A stretch of 64,000 bases of DNA from Gonapodya prolifera JEL478 (Eukaryota > Monoblepharomycota > Monoblepharidomycetes > Monoblepharidales > Gonapodyaceae), in the NCBI GenBank assembly GCA_001574975.1, contig KQ965742.1, positions 5,696-69,695 of the forward strand, given 5' to 3'. The notes under the pieces were generated by a model. The model ran no database searches and was not told where the DNA came from. It saw nothing but the letters and a program-made list of their open reading frames with translations. Numbering within the stretch: the stretch's first letter is position 1; every line of letters begins with the position of its first letter. The position numbers and the translations under genes are program-made. Below, one piece after another: positions 21,733 to 38,871 of the stretch.

Positions 21733-23010
21733 TCACTTTCCAGTCCACCCGCCTGCAAGCTCCCACAGCACCTGTGCCCTATTCCACCGGCTTCGCCCGT
21801 CGTTTAAATCGAACGTGTTGACGTCTGTTCCGGTCGCACTTCGCGAAATCACCGTCACGCGGTCGAATTTGGGCGGTGTGTTGTCGGCGGAGGGAGGCTG
21901 AGATGAGGAGAGGGTGAAGCCAAGGTCTTTGTAGATGCGGAGTTTGAGGCTGTATGGTTGGATATCAGTGAGGGTCAACACTCCGAGGAAAGAACCATTG
22001 AAACATTTAGAGACGAATTTGAGTGTGCTTTTTGTCTCCACAATTTGGAGAGTCTGTGAGTGGACCCATCAAACTCATCATCGTACGCCCCATCATGTGT
22101 GAACTGCTTTTTTGATGAGTGTGGCCATCCTATCGCACATTCCACCGTTCGGTTCATAGGTTTCAAGCACTTCCGCCGTCCGAGATGGCGTTCCGGATGT
22201 CCAGCCTGTCAAGGTCCCAGTCGTCTGTGGTTCAATGGGGAAGGTTGCCGATTCCATTCCCGTTTGTCCAGGCCACTCGCACACCCTTCTCCCATGCACA
22301 TCTCACTCCACCGTAGCCATAGCTTGTAATAAAAAACTCACACGGCGGGATCCACAGCCTCCTCCTCCTCGTTATCCAAATCCTTTGCAAGCTGGGCCAT
22401 TCTCTGGCCCAGTGATTCAAGCCGGCTTTTCAAAGACCCCACATCACCTTCGAGATGTGCCACGCCCGACGATAGTTGGTTAGCTTCGGAGGTGAGAGCG
22501 CGAACCCGCTCAAGGTGGTCTGCAGACGACGGATGAGTGGGGCGAGAGGTCTGAAGAAGAGCGTGCCGCTGGGAGGTTTCTTTCATACGAAGGCAGAATG
22601 GTGTGTCAGTGATACAGATGGGGAGCGGTCGTTGGTGGGCAATTTCAAATTCGAGTTTCCTTGCGGTTCACGCCGCGGTTTTCTACTCCGAGATGTCGAC
22701 CAAATCGCATTGATTCCACAAACTCAAAGCAGCATCCGTATCTTGCCTAGTTCTCCTCCTTGTTCTTGTCCTTACATCGGACACAGCACTGACGGGCAGA
22801 AAGCGCGATGATGCCGCACGAGGAGGACAACTCACCCGCTAGCAGAGTTTTCGCCTTGTTTCGCGCTGCCCCACTTTCCACCTCAGTGTCTCTGAGGATC
22901 GCCTCCACGTTCCGTATTTTCGCGATGTCGTCCTTGGGGTCGAGGTACTGCGCCGCATAATCACGCGCAACAGCTATGATCTCTTCAATGGCAGCTCTCG
23001 ATCGCGTCAT
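21733..23010 (-). CDS. SPC24: Kinetochore NDC80-complex subunit SPC24
   Basis: SPC24 pairs with SPC25 to anchor the NDC80 complex to the inner kinetochore. Exon 1 (ATG 23010) reads MTRSRAAIEEIIAVARDYAA and continues into a coiled coil. Exon 2 (about 22590-22342) is a heptad-rich coil (LTSEANQLSSGVAHLEGDVG, LKSRLESLGQRMAQLAKDL) ending in an acidic EEEE stretch. Exon 3 (about 21950 to the stop at 21733) holds the globular C-terminal domain signature LKLRIYKDLGF, then DRVTVISRSATGTDVNTFDL and a Trp-containing end (RAQVLWELAGG). This coil-plus-LKLxxYxxLG arrangement is typical of fungal Spc24 (about 200 residues). The intron before exon 3 (about 390 nt) is longer than usual here, so a missed small exon is possible. 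Confidence 0.75.
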
Positions 23011-23515
23011 CTTGCGAGCGGAGCTACCAGCGACGGTTTGAGCGGAGGGGTGTGTGGATGGAGAGAGCGGCGGAAGTGAAAGCGACATCCAGAGGGGTGA
23101 GACAATTCGACGGCGCAATGCTCGGGGAAAAAATCATGGCGATGGAGCTCACAATCGTCAATCGTGTTGAATATCGGGGAGCGCGAGATTGGGTGCCCTT
23201 GCATGACCCTGCGTCGGTCGTTCACGTCTTCGCTTTTAGTGGAGATGGGAAAAGAACCAAACCAATTAATTTCGTGAGTTTTTCTCGAGAATAATTAGGG
23301 CTCTATTTCGAAATTATCACTCTTCTTCGCTCGATGTAGAAACTGGTTTCTGCAAAGGCGAACTTCTCTTGAAGTCATCAAATAACTGGCACCGGCGAAG
23401 CCTTGGCCTTTTCCTTCAAATTTCAACTTGTAAAGCTTGGGCAGTTTGTGCCACAGTCCTCCCCTTCGTTCACTGCTGAAGTTGCTCACGAACAGAATGA
23501 AACACCCCAAAAATA
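23011..23515. promoter_or_regulatory. Shared divergent promoter region of SPC24 and MAD1
   Basis: The 505 bp between the two start codons is the only upstream space for both genes, so it probably carries promoters in both directions. A short - strand frame (23295-23570) overlaps it but has no support. No specific factor site (such as an MCB/SCB element) could be identified with confidence. Confidence 0.4.
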
Positions 23516-26500
23516 ATGTCATCAAAGTTTCACCCCTATACCCGGCCCCCCGACCAACAATCCTCCTCATCCTCCTCTCCTTCTGTTATCCGAGGAACCC
23601 CGACCGCCCGAGGAACCCTCGTCACATCCCGAATCCCCTCCGCGTCGTCGCGAAGTGCTCTTGGAACCGAAGGCAACCGATCTGCGTCCGTTGCAAATCC
23701 GATTACTACACCTCGTACAAATGAGAATGGACAGCGGCTTTTGAGCGGGACGGGAACGGTTGCACGGCGAGGGCCGGTCCTTGTAAGTTGGTTCTTCAGC
23801 TTCACGTTTTCTGGACACAATTCGAATCGATTGGATTTAGCAAAACCGATCCACGGCTTTGCAATCTCGGTCCCTCGTTGCGTACAGCACCGTTGATGGG
23901 CAGTCGGAACTACAACTCAATACCATAGCCGACTCCATCCTAGAAGGTGCGTGTTCACCTCATTTGTTGCGTTTTCCACCGCTCATTGATCTGCCACTCT
24001 GAATCAACCTCAGGTGATGTATCCGCGCTCCGGGATGCCAATCGAAGCCTGAGACGGGAGCTCTCGGAGCTCAAGGCCACTTTGAACCGCAAGGTCTCTG
24101 ACTTGGAAGGCGAGAAGGCTCGTCTGACAAAAGAAGTGCTAGAAATGAGGGCAAAGACCGAGGTGCGTTGCTGAGTGGACTGGAAAGCGTTGTGCCAAGA
24201 TTGGGATAGAACCACGGGGACACCAGGGGACTGCTCGATAGCAAATTTACCAGTGTCAGCTGACTTTGGCATAAACTTCTTCTTTCAGACACTAAGTGAC
24301 GACAAGCGATTCTTGTTTGAAAGACAGCTTTCCCTTTCAAAGAAGATAGAACAGGATGAAGCTGGTGGAGCCAAGGCAAAGGTATTTCATACTTTTTATT
24401 ATTTGGATCTGTTCTTTATGTGATAGCTTGATCATTTTCCACTATTGGCATGCCTGCTGATAGATCGATGTAGATAGCGCGACAAGGCAGCTCCGCGCCG
24501 CTAACGCCGACCTGAGCGAGCGTTTAGCACTTCTCGAATCCCAACATACTGTCTTGAAACGAAACTACGAATCCTCAGTGGCCAAGACTCAATCACAAAC
24601 CGAAGCTGCTCAAAGGCAGCGAGCACTGGACGCTGAGCGGGTGAAGAATGCTGAAGAAGCGGCCAAGAAGGCGGCAGAAGAGCGCGAGGTGTGGCGTGCA
24701 AGGTGGACTGAAACAGAACGGAAGCTTTCGGACGCCACGTCGCGCAATGCCATGGGAGAGACGCAAAGGTTGAGGCAGGAGCTTGATGGTGTGTGCTATT
24801 GTGGAAATGCTCTGTGGAAGGTTTGTGCTCAACTGTACATGCTCGTCTTGTATTCCCAGCCGCACACGCAGAAATTGCACGGTTGCGATCTCAACCTGCT
24901 CCTAGCGCGCCTCCTCCGACAACCATGAACGCAGCGCTTCTCCACGAACAGAATTTGAGTCTTGCCCGACGAGCTGCGAGCGCAGATGTATTACGTGCCC
25001 GTGTCGCCACGCTAGAGCGACAGCTGGATGAAGCTCGTGCGGAACGTGAGGGATGGGCGGGAATGCTGGACGATGAAACAGTAGCTCTTCCGGTCGGCGC
25101 AGAGACGCCCCGGAAAGTCGCACGAGCTCTTGCTGAAGCTCAAGCGCGTGCCAGAGCCATGGAGAAGCGCTGCGCAGCTGTGACTGAGGATGCCAAAATC
25201 AAAGAGTTGCGAGCAGGAGAATTGGAGGCGAGGTGTGCCAGCCTCGAGGGGGACATTTCAGAGGCGAGGGCGGCTTTGAGTCGAGAAGAAAAGAGGCGCA
25301 TGCGTGAAGAGCGCGCACGAAGTCTTGCAGAAAGGGAGGTTGGACTGTATCGAGGCGAGATTGTGAGTGTTTTTCTTTTTGGTGACGCATTGATTGAGCG
25401 TGTTTTTCAAAACCATATATGCGCCTCCTTTGAAGAAATCGTACGATCAAGAGGACACGATGGACAGACCGCCTCCAGACGAGCGTCTGGTGTCACGGAA
25501 CTTGGAGCTGGAGAAGCTGTTAGACGCCTATCGTAAACGACAAGAAGAGCTGGAGAAAGAACTATCTAAAGCAGAAGGAGAGGCGATGAAGCCGAAAGAT
25601 AGTTTGTCCTTGCAGCGCCTAGATGAGGGAAGAAAGCTATCAGAGCTCGAAGATGGTAAGCGACGCTCGTCCATCTGCTGATTGCGGATTCACTAACATG
25701 CACGTTTGTAGCACTTTCGGCTGCGCGGACAGAGAACGAAGTTCTCAAACGTGAAATTTCCAGCCTAGAGCGTCAGATGGAACTGACCAGTCGATGGCGA
25801 GGAAGCGGTGAGCTTACCGCTCCGACAACAACAACTCTCAGCAGTATGGAAATCGATATGAGCCTTGATCCAAGCGTATGTGAGTCTCTCAAGTGGGGAC
25901 TTTGAAAATAGCTAGCAGAAGCTGATCGTTTTGAGGACAGCACCCTTGATCAACGACATCAACGTTTTTAAGACCGAGAACGCCACTCTGAAAACAGAAG
26001 TTTCGCGGCTTACAGAGCAATTAGAGAGAGCTGAAGTCGAGATTGCGCGAGGTGGTCACAACCCGAACACAACGAAGGTTCTCACCCTCGACGCTAGTCC
26101 AGCAGCGGTCGAGTTTGAAGCTCGCAAAGCCGTTTTGGACGCACTTCGAGCGGAGAACGAAGCTCTTCTCGGCAGGTTAAACGATTTTTCACGAGGTGCG
26201 ACGGTGGCATTTGGCGGAAACAACCAGCAGCTTGTGCCTGTCGCCTCAGTTGACCGCCTCAAACTTGAGTTGAAGCGATTGGACGAGGAGAAGACTTCAC
26301 TCTCGACGAGGATCGATCGGCTCAAGACCGTGTTCACGCATCAGGCTGCAATCATGCGAGAGACGGTGTATGCTCTCTTTGGTTGGCGCGTAGAGTTGTT
26401 GGAGGCTGGTCGCTGCCGCATAAAATCTCCCTTGTGCGAAGGGACGATGACATTTGTTCCTACGGACGACAGCAAGGGGCTGACCCTGGCTGGAAAAGTT

Positions 26501-26623
26501 GACGGATATGAACAAGGGGAGGAGGAATACGTGGGGCGATGTGGGAGCGTTGCGGGATTCCTGGCGTGGGTTATTCTGGTGGGAATACATAAGCAGTACG
26601 GCGGGATCGTTCCGGGATCCTAG
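23516..26623 (+). CDS. MAD1: Spindle assembly checkpoint protein MAD1
   Basis: MAD1 sits at unattached kinetochores and recruits MAD2 to start the mitotic checkpoint signal. Nine exons: a Ser/Thr/Pro-rich N-terminus (MSSKFHPYTRPPDQQ), then QNRSTALQSRSLVAYSTVDG, and long coiled-coil exons (RSLRRELSELKATLNRKVSD; EEAAKKAAEEREVWRARWTE; DVLRARVATLERQLDEARAE; RLVSRNLELEKLLDAYRKRQ). Before the last intron, SSMEIDMSLDPS resembles the MAD2-interaction motif. The final exon ends with the conserved C-terminal domain: STRIDRLKTVFTHQAAIMRE, TVYALFGWRVELLEAGRCRI and MTFVPTDD, stop at 26623. Length and order match MAD1 (about 700-850 residues). It is head-to-head with SPC24. Confidence 0.85.
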
Positions 26624-29600
26624 ATCGATGGACAAGTTGAGGCTGTCCATTCTACTACTACCAACACCCTTGCCCACCCCCCTTATACTACCAATTCTGT
26701 TGGGCTACACTCGTCGTTAGTTGTTGTACCAGTGCGGTCTTCTTGTGGACACAACCAGTCGAGTCATACACCAATTGTGTCATATTGTAATGAATGAATC
26801 TATCAATTCTGCTAAATATGCTTGTAAGGTAGCGCCTCTGATGTTTATGTCGGCTTCCGTAATCACAGAAAACGCGAGTGTCTTACCAACTAATTTCCCT
26901 CTTCCCTTCCTGCAGCAAACCCCCGTCCCACCGACCCTACCTCTACTTTCTTGATAGCTTCAGGACATTTCACGTTTCGTTTACGAAATCCTTGTATTTT
27001 GAAAACAACACCTGGTACAAGACGTGCAACTGCTGGATCAGTTTCCAAATGTTTTAGTCACGCCATTAGATATATCCATGAAGAAGGCAAGGTCTCCCAA
27101 CCAGCGCCCATAGACACTCGAATGGACTAAATTTATTGCGTTCGCAATGAACAAATGTTCGAATTGAACGTCAAGATTCGGAAATGTACGGACGTTTAGC
27201 CTACCCACGTTTTCGGCGGGCGTTTCCCGGAGCACACCTCGGGGAGGTAGTCCGTCGCAGTGCTACCTGACAAGCCTAGCATTATAGCTAATACGTCCGG
27301 GCCCTCTCCCGCCGTGCATACCCCCAACCCGTCGCACCCTTTGCCAAGACTCGACGAGGCGCCAGAAGACAAGCTTCTGCAGGAAGCGAGACCAACTTGA
27401 TGAGGATTTCGTTTCAGAAAGGGTTGACTCAGAATTAAACAGACTACAGCCTATTGACCCTGTATCCGCCAATCGAATGAGTGGAGGCCAGACTTGAAGA
27501 TGGCAAGCGAATCACATACCAGTGGTCTCCCGAAACTACGCCGAATGTCTGGTGTGCAGCGAGGGAAATGCTTCAGTTTTAAACGGAGCCGCCTTGTCGA
27601 TTGAGTCCGTCAAGGAAGGAGACACCGAGATTGGTCACAAGATCGCTCTGTCAGCTTACAACGGAGCGCAGACTCACGTTCCGTAAAGAAGCGCATCCGC
27701 ACGAGGAGGCGTGCATCTTCCTTTGGAAGTTCATCCGTGCGGCAGACAAGGTCCCCTGTTCGCCAACGAAGAAAGAAAAATAGTCGATGGAGAGCAAATG
27801 TAAATTTTTCTGAATCAAGAAGGAATAATAATTGACGATAGAAAGATTCAAAAATGGAAAAGGAAGTGGGAAGGAAACGTATCAGCTGGTGACGATGAGA
27901 CACCGTTAAAATCAGTACAGAGGGTATGCTTGTATGCGTCGGTGGTTTGTGCATGAGTCTTGCCAGAACCAGATGCATAATGTACAGAAAGTTGTTGCAC
28001 GAATGAAATAGAATGAAAGACTATGGCGCGTTGAGTCAAATGGAATCACTTCATTTAGGTGGTCTCAGAAATATTATGCAAGGAGACCTTTCCCTTCTAT
28101 TCGGTTTCATTCGGACATCAGTGCCAGCGATGTAGCGGGTACTTGAGGCTATAGCAACACGAAGAAGTCTTGAGTGACATTAGGGAAATAATAAAGGCGC
28201 CGTAAAAAAGAGACCGGTATGACAGAACAACTTGGCGAGCGGATAATAGCAGCCGATCCCGAAGTCCATTGTGGTTGCTGACTCGTCTACTCAGCAAGAA
28301 ATTTGCTCCGTCCGTCCTCCAATCTCCAGCCTCGTTACCTGGCACTTCAACGTTCAAGAGCTCAGGAGAATGAAGATCTCTTGCAGCATCTGGAACGCTG
28401 CGATCAGCATCAGTGGATATTAGTTGATTGCTAGGGTGATTAAGATTCGTTGACTCACCAACCAAATTAATTCTCAATCAACGACGGCAAGACCACTCGT
28501 AGTTGCGGTGCCAGTCAGTTGCGAATCGACATGCCTGCGTCCATCCGTAACACTTCCAAGCCCCCTTCCAATCTCTTATTTCCTACAGCCTTCAGTCCTT
28601 CGTGATCAAAATTGAAGGGTGGGCTGGTTCTCAGGGCTTGAAAATCTGGAATCATCTCGTCTGATTCATTCGAATTTCTCACAGGACGAGAAATCTGGTT
28701 GATTCGGTTCTGCCCATATGGCCACACAGTCTGTTAGTCATAGGAGACGTAGACGACCTCACGTAATTAGCCGCAGCAGAGTGGGCAGGCCGTGCGAGTA
28801 GATTCGGGTGCGCGGAAGTTTATCCACTAGAAGAGCCACGACATTGCCAGGTACCGTGAATCACAGGCCCACTGTATGACGATCGACACCAAACTGAAAA
28901 TAAGAGTTGCACAGAGTCCTGTCCCAGTGAGTCCTTCAAGAAAAATTCTTTAGAAGAGCAAAGTCGGGCCAAACGTAAATGAATAGACTTTGTACGTCGG
29001 ACCAAGAGGCTGCTCAGAACGGCTCGTATCGCTCAAAGGGAAAAATAATGGACGGATACGGTCGATACAACAAGGTTTGAAATTTTATTTGCGAGGGTTG
29101 TGGAGGGCTTTGCCAGGTCTTGAATGAGGTCTGTGAGTATTGTGGACTAGCATTTCCCACAAAACGAAAAGCGAGTTATGCGCAACAGAGGCCGATGGAA
29201 ACGATGGAAAATGGACTCACCGCAGGGTGCAGAGGTTGCCGCCAACATTCATGGCAACCACCACGCACCCCCGCTCGCCTCTGCCCGACGTCCATTCATC
29301 CTCCAGGTATCTCCGGCTATCGCCATCTTAGGCAGAGCAGGGTCAGACCCGTGGTGGCTCTCCCCTCGTCAAATTCATCCTGCATACGCTGATACGCCGC
29401 AGCGGCGCCGACTGAGAATGCCGTCAAGGCAATCGTTAAAGATAGTTTTTAGGGGATTTGGCCCAGAACCGACCTTGGTCCGGATGCTTCCGGCGTGGGG
29501 GGACTGGAGAGTTGGTGCTGGACTACGATATTCCTGAAATTCGCCGAATGATCGTCTGTCAAAGTTACCGCATTTGGAGAATTGGATATGGAACATTTAT

Positions 29601-29829
29601 GAGCAGGTTGCCGCGGAGAGTTGTGGGTTTGAACTGCGGTGGGTTTGTTTCTGTGACCACACCGTCCTCCAGCGAGAGAAAAGCCAGCCACCCCCATCTC
29701 CCGAAACCTCCCCCACGACAAAGAGAGAACACATCTGCACTCACACGAAAATTTCTGGGCGCGGTCATTGCCCAAAGCGTCCGTGCCCACCGTCCTGCCC
29801 AGCTCGTGTCCCACAACAACATTCCGACA
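26624..29829. other. Gene-poor 3.2-kb stretch
   Basis: No domain recognised. Weak hints only: a - strand segment near 29325-29460 can be read as LTIALTAFSVGAAAAYQRMQ followed by DEFDEGRA, which looks like one helix of a small mitochondrial membrane protein, and MTAPRNFR with a GTGAGT donor at about 29767 could be its first exon. The rest (26.7-29.1 kb) is AT-richer and has only short frames. Confidence 0.3.
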
Positions 29830-30837
29830 ATGTCCAATGGCCCCTTTGAAGTTCATTCCTCGTCCTCCGATGACGAGTCAGATTTTAAGTGCATGTGAAC
29901 GACTCATCCGCTGGTTTCGCCTGCTCACTGGTGGCTCCCAGCTGTTGAAGGCCTTGACTCCGGACCAAACCTCCCCGACGATGCTAAACGCGACATCCGC
30001 AAGCTTCTCGCGAAATATAGTGTGTCAACCTCGAAGAGAGCACTCCGCTTAGTTCTGAATGCTTTTGCTCGGGCCTACAGCACGACTGGTGCGCTGGAAC
30101 AACTGGTGGATGGTTCCATCCCGTCAGGTGACCAGGGGGATAAATATTGGATAGAGCCGCGTGAGGTATCCAGCCAGTGGAAGACGCTCTCGGTCCGTTC
30201 TGGAGACAAGTTGGCAATGCCACCTGCGGAGCTGGATATCACCGGATGTGTCTGAAGGACTGTGCATCTTGGTTTGGCCATTCCGAATTTCTTGCTCACA
30301 AGGTCCTCTCATTCACAAACGGACCCTAACGATGCATCAACCCCCAAACCTGCAATCACCGAGCCGCCTAGGCAGATCAGCGAAGCTGCTGAGATGATTG
30401 GACCAACCACGGAGGATGTCGGCGGGTATCAGGAGGTCGAGTCAAGTGTATGCAGTCTCCAAATCCTCGCGACGGTAGCGGGGTATTACAAGAAGCGGTT
30501 TGATACTGGAAAGATAGCTGGAGACACACTCACCGCACCTCACCTCACGCACCACGCCATGGCATACAGTGGAGCAATGCACAACAGCGATACGGGGTCT
30601 CAAGAGTCTGGGACTGGACATAAGAAGCCGTCAGAAGGAGAAGGAGGACCAGAGTTGAAAAGACCAAGGGAGGATACTGAATCAGCTGCAACAACCGAAA
30701 CTTCTCGTATCCCCTCTTCTGCCTCCGCGTCTGGGCCAGTGGAACCGCGAATGCGGGTCGTGGCCAATGGACGTGTCTTCGGCGGAGTGATCAATGCATC
30801 CCAATCAACACAAGCTGGCGTGCAGCCGTCTATGTAG
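29830..30837 (+). CDS. Hypothetical gene, structure unresolved
   Basis: Three coding-like blocks follow one another: MSNGPFEVHSSSSDDESDFK from ATG 29830; LPDDAKRDIRKLLAKYSVST with SKRALRLVLNAFARAYSTTG and KYWIEPREVSSQWKTLSVRS (about 29955-30245); and EAAEMIGPTTEDVGGYQEVE with a charged, low-complexity tail (KKPSEGEGGPELKRPREDTE), stop at 30837. The middle block has helical, coding-like composition. I could not find splice sites that join block 1 to block 2 in phase, so the model may combine two genes or contain breaks. No family recognised. Confidence 0.3.
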
Positions 30838-30949
30838 ATTTTGTATAAACTTTTTGCACAAAAATTTAACAAAATAAATCATCGCTTTTAATTCTATTTG
30901 TGGAAATCTGGTGCTCGTTGGGGACTCATCAAACGACGCAACCAATATC

Positions 30950-31150
30950 GACGTTCCACACTTCCTCCTCCGAGAGGCCTGCAACGATGCACGCTCTTTG
31001 CATATCACGCCATCGTCATCGACGACGCCCACGAACGCACTCTTGCCACGAACGTCTTGCTCCGTCTGCTCAGACGCGCCCACGCTTCGCAAGACCCGAC
31101 CGCAACCTGGTCGGCATGAGCGCTCTCGAAGTAGAAAAAAAGCGCGCCAC
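30950..31150 (+). pseudogene. Relic of a DEAH-box RNA helicase
   Basis: Within 200 bp three consecutive helicase blocks appear in three different frames: FLLREACNDARSL (motif Ib-like LLREA), then AYHAIVIDDAHERTLATNVL with LLRLLRRAH (motif II, DDAH in place of DEAH), then NLVGMSALEVEKK (motif III region, SAL in place of SAT). The spacing equals that of intact DEAH helicases, so single-base shifts, not introns, separate the blocks. Neither the ATP-binding P-loop upstream nor the QxxGRAGR region downstream was found, so this is a small, decayed fragment. Confidence 0.7.
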
Positions 31151-32342
31151 GCTCACGAGCACGTTTGCCCAATGCGCCGTCGTCACCGCCACGGACATGC
31201 ATTCCACGATACCCACGGGATGAAGTACTTAGTTGCTTTCGTTGCCTCCACCTCGGCCCTTGTGCCCATGTAACCGCCGTCCGGCGTGCAACCGAGGCCG
31301 ACCGCGCTCTGGACTACACGCAGGGCACCTCTGACCGCTCCACGCGTGGGGTGCGGTGCCTGACCGTGTGCTCTGGGCTCGAGAGCGGCGAGTAGCGGAC
31401 TATTTTCGATGAGGCTGCGGACAGGATGTGAAATTGGAAATTGGAAGAAATAAATTGGGAAGTTGAGTAGGTTGAGGCGGTTTCACGTGCACGGGAAGGA
31501 TGCTGATGTGATGTAGCCTGACCCTACCTTAACGTCGTTCTCACTTCTCGCTCAGTTGCCCGCTAAAATCTCCCGGTGGAAGGGAAGGTACTGGTTCCCA
31601 CTGAGGAGCCGTATTGCTGTGGTCGTTTGGAAGTTCATCCGTCCGATTTCAAGCACCACGAACAAACTCTTTGCTGAAACACGCCAGCTCCCAAAGCGAT
31701 TGCAATATTCGTTTCCAGCCTTTTGCACAGTATTCGTGCCTCAACGATGTCTCGCATCACCACCGTATTCCATCAGCGATACGATGTTCCGATTTTCCTA
31801 ATGTTCGGCACTGCAGCGTACTTCCTGTTCACTGATCGGGAACGGCCTTTGGAGAGGCGATGGTGGAGAATGGCATCGAGAGCTTGGGTCCGGTGGAGAG
31901 ACCCCAACTGATGCTTCCAAAGTGCCGACTTCAAACCAAGGTCGGTGGAACTTTACTTGGAAGAGCCACCGGGAATTTAAAAAGGACATAATGAACGATT
32001 GCTCATGGAATGTGACTTTTGTAGCTGTTCACTTTGGACGGGTTAGGGGTGGACTGAAACCATTCGGGGGCCATTTGGATTACGCAATTATCGGCGAACA
32101 AAGAAGGGGGCTTTATTCGTCTTTGTATGCAGAAATGGTGATTTACATATGCATGGAAGAATCGTCATTGTGAAAAGTATCGTGTAATTGCCCATCCCGG
32201 AGAGTCACCTGCCATCGTGCCAACACATCCCGAATCCCAAATGATTCCACTTCGATCCCGGGACGCCACGGGCATTTGGTACGAAATGCATGGAGCGATT
32301 GGTGCATAGATAAAACAGAAAGTTCCACGCGGAAACGTACGT
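31151..32342. other. Intergenic stretch between the helicase relic and TBP
   Basis: Apart from the small frame at 31747 no gene is supported. Confidence 0.35.
31747..31911 (+). CDS. Possible small single-pass membrane protein
   Basis: ATG at 31747 opens a 54-codon frame with one hydrophobic segment (VPIFLMFGTAAYFLF) followed by an Arg/Trp-rich basic tail (RRWWRMASRAWVRWRDP). The shape is that of small mitochondrial inner-membrane proteins. There is no family match and no splice support, so it may be spurious. Confidence 0.25.
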   Translation: MSRITTVFHQRYDVPIFLMFGTAAYFLFTDRERPLERRWWRMASRAWVRWRDPN

Positions 32343-33499
32343 TCACTGCTTTTTAAATTCGGACAGGACCTGCGAAGAGCCCAATGTGAAACCCTTGGTC
32401 ACTAGCATTTCCTTTCAAAACTTACCGGGTATATGCTGTTGAACGCAGTGTATATTTCATCCCGCGATTTTGCACCGGTCAAAACGATCTTTCCCGACAC
32501 GAATATCAGCAGGACAATTTTCGGTTTGACCATTCGGTAGATGAGGCCAGGGAAGAGTTCGGGCTCGTAGGAGGAGAAGGCACCGTGAGCGAAGGACAAT
32601 CCTTCGAGGCTGGAAAGAACCATCAATCACACGAAGAGGAGTTCGTGTGCACATGGGACTAACCGGATAGGGAATTTCACATCAGTAGAACCGACCATGT
32701 TCTGGATTTTGAAGGACTTGAACGACGCTTTGAAGCCCAGTTTCTGAATGATCCTCGCGTACTTTCGCGCAGCGAGCTTGGCCTGGTCCTCGCTGCAAGA
32801 CGACCACCAAAACTTGGCAAACGGACTTCAAAAGAACCGAACCAGGCGAACCAACCTTTTTGCGCCAGTTACAACCATTTTACCGGAGGAGAATATCAAC
32901 GCTGTTGTCTGTAATAACCTCTCGTCAATGGACAGGTTCGAGTAAGTTTTCAGATTGAAAACAATTACCTTTGGCTCTCGGATTCGCATGATGACAGCAG
33001 CGAAACGCTGAACAAGAGACACAACGACAAGTCGGTATTGAGAAACGTTTTATGGTCCTGCATCCATCTTTATACAAGGCTAATGCACACCTTGGGATTG
33101 TATTCCGCATTCCTAGCATGCAAGGCAATCGTCTTCAGGTCCAACTTCACATCAAGGTCGACCGTAGCGACAACGTTTCTAGGAGAGAACGGGTAGAGGT
33201 TACTTTCCGCCTTTCGGATGCCAGTCCAGACACAAAACCAGCATCAAGTCCATGATCACAAGAGTCCACCAATAACGGCACCATGGTCTTGTAGGGTGCA
33301 AGAACCTTCGAAAAGCGAAGAAATGCCTTAAGCCTGGGCGCGTTCTTCCAGGCCAATCGATCGACAGAATCCATCCTCAAGTATATGTGGAGCATCAAAG
33401 AGCCTTGTGTAGTGGATCCAACGATACTAACTGAAGCTGTGGAAGGAGCGGGGCGGTTTGAGCGTTGCTGGCCTCTCCTTGGCTTGTAGCTTGTGACAT
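32343..33499 (-). CDS. TBP: TATA-box-binding protein (TBP)
   Basis: TBP binds the TATA box within TFIID and also serves Pol I and Pol III. ATG 33499 gives a short 23-residue N-terminus ([20 protein letters not shown]) that splices in phase to [20 protein letters not shown] and RNAEYNPK. The next exons give [87 protein letters not shown] and [20 protein letters not shown] with VVLTGAK-type IVLTGAK, ending VLSEFKKQ. Both saddle repeats are complete. At least six introns interrupt the core. The N-terminal region is minimal, as in many fungi and protists. It lies 232 bp from the end of SMC3. Confidence 0.97.
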
Positions 33500-33730
33500 G
33501 GCACAGACAGCGCTTCAGCGCTTATGCAGGAGTGGAGTTTCAATTGCTTTCCAACAGTGTTTGAGGACTGGGGTGAACAGGGGAACAGTTGAGTGGTTGA
33601 GACTAGTACTACTTTAGATAGACTTCTTAACTAGTAATTAAACTCATTAGGAGCAGTAACCCAAACACAATATTCTCGATTTGGTTTGAAATTGAACAAT
33701 ACAAGTGGCTATTTACAGCGAAGACATTAA

Positions 33731-38762
<5,032 letters not shown>

Positions 38763-38871
38763 CGTACCTCGAATGTTGGGACGATTGGCAACGTTTGTGG
38801 CCACCAACCCGTGCTCTACATGGTATTGTGACAATGAATGATAATATAAATCAAATCAATTTTTACAATGT

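Noticed and set aside
27718-31640. A 17-bp match (TTTGGAAGTTCATCCGT) shared by about 27726 and 31627
   Set aside because: No similarity extends beyond it. A chance 17-mer match in a 64-kb window is not rare enough to claim a repeat.
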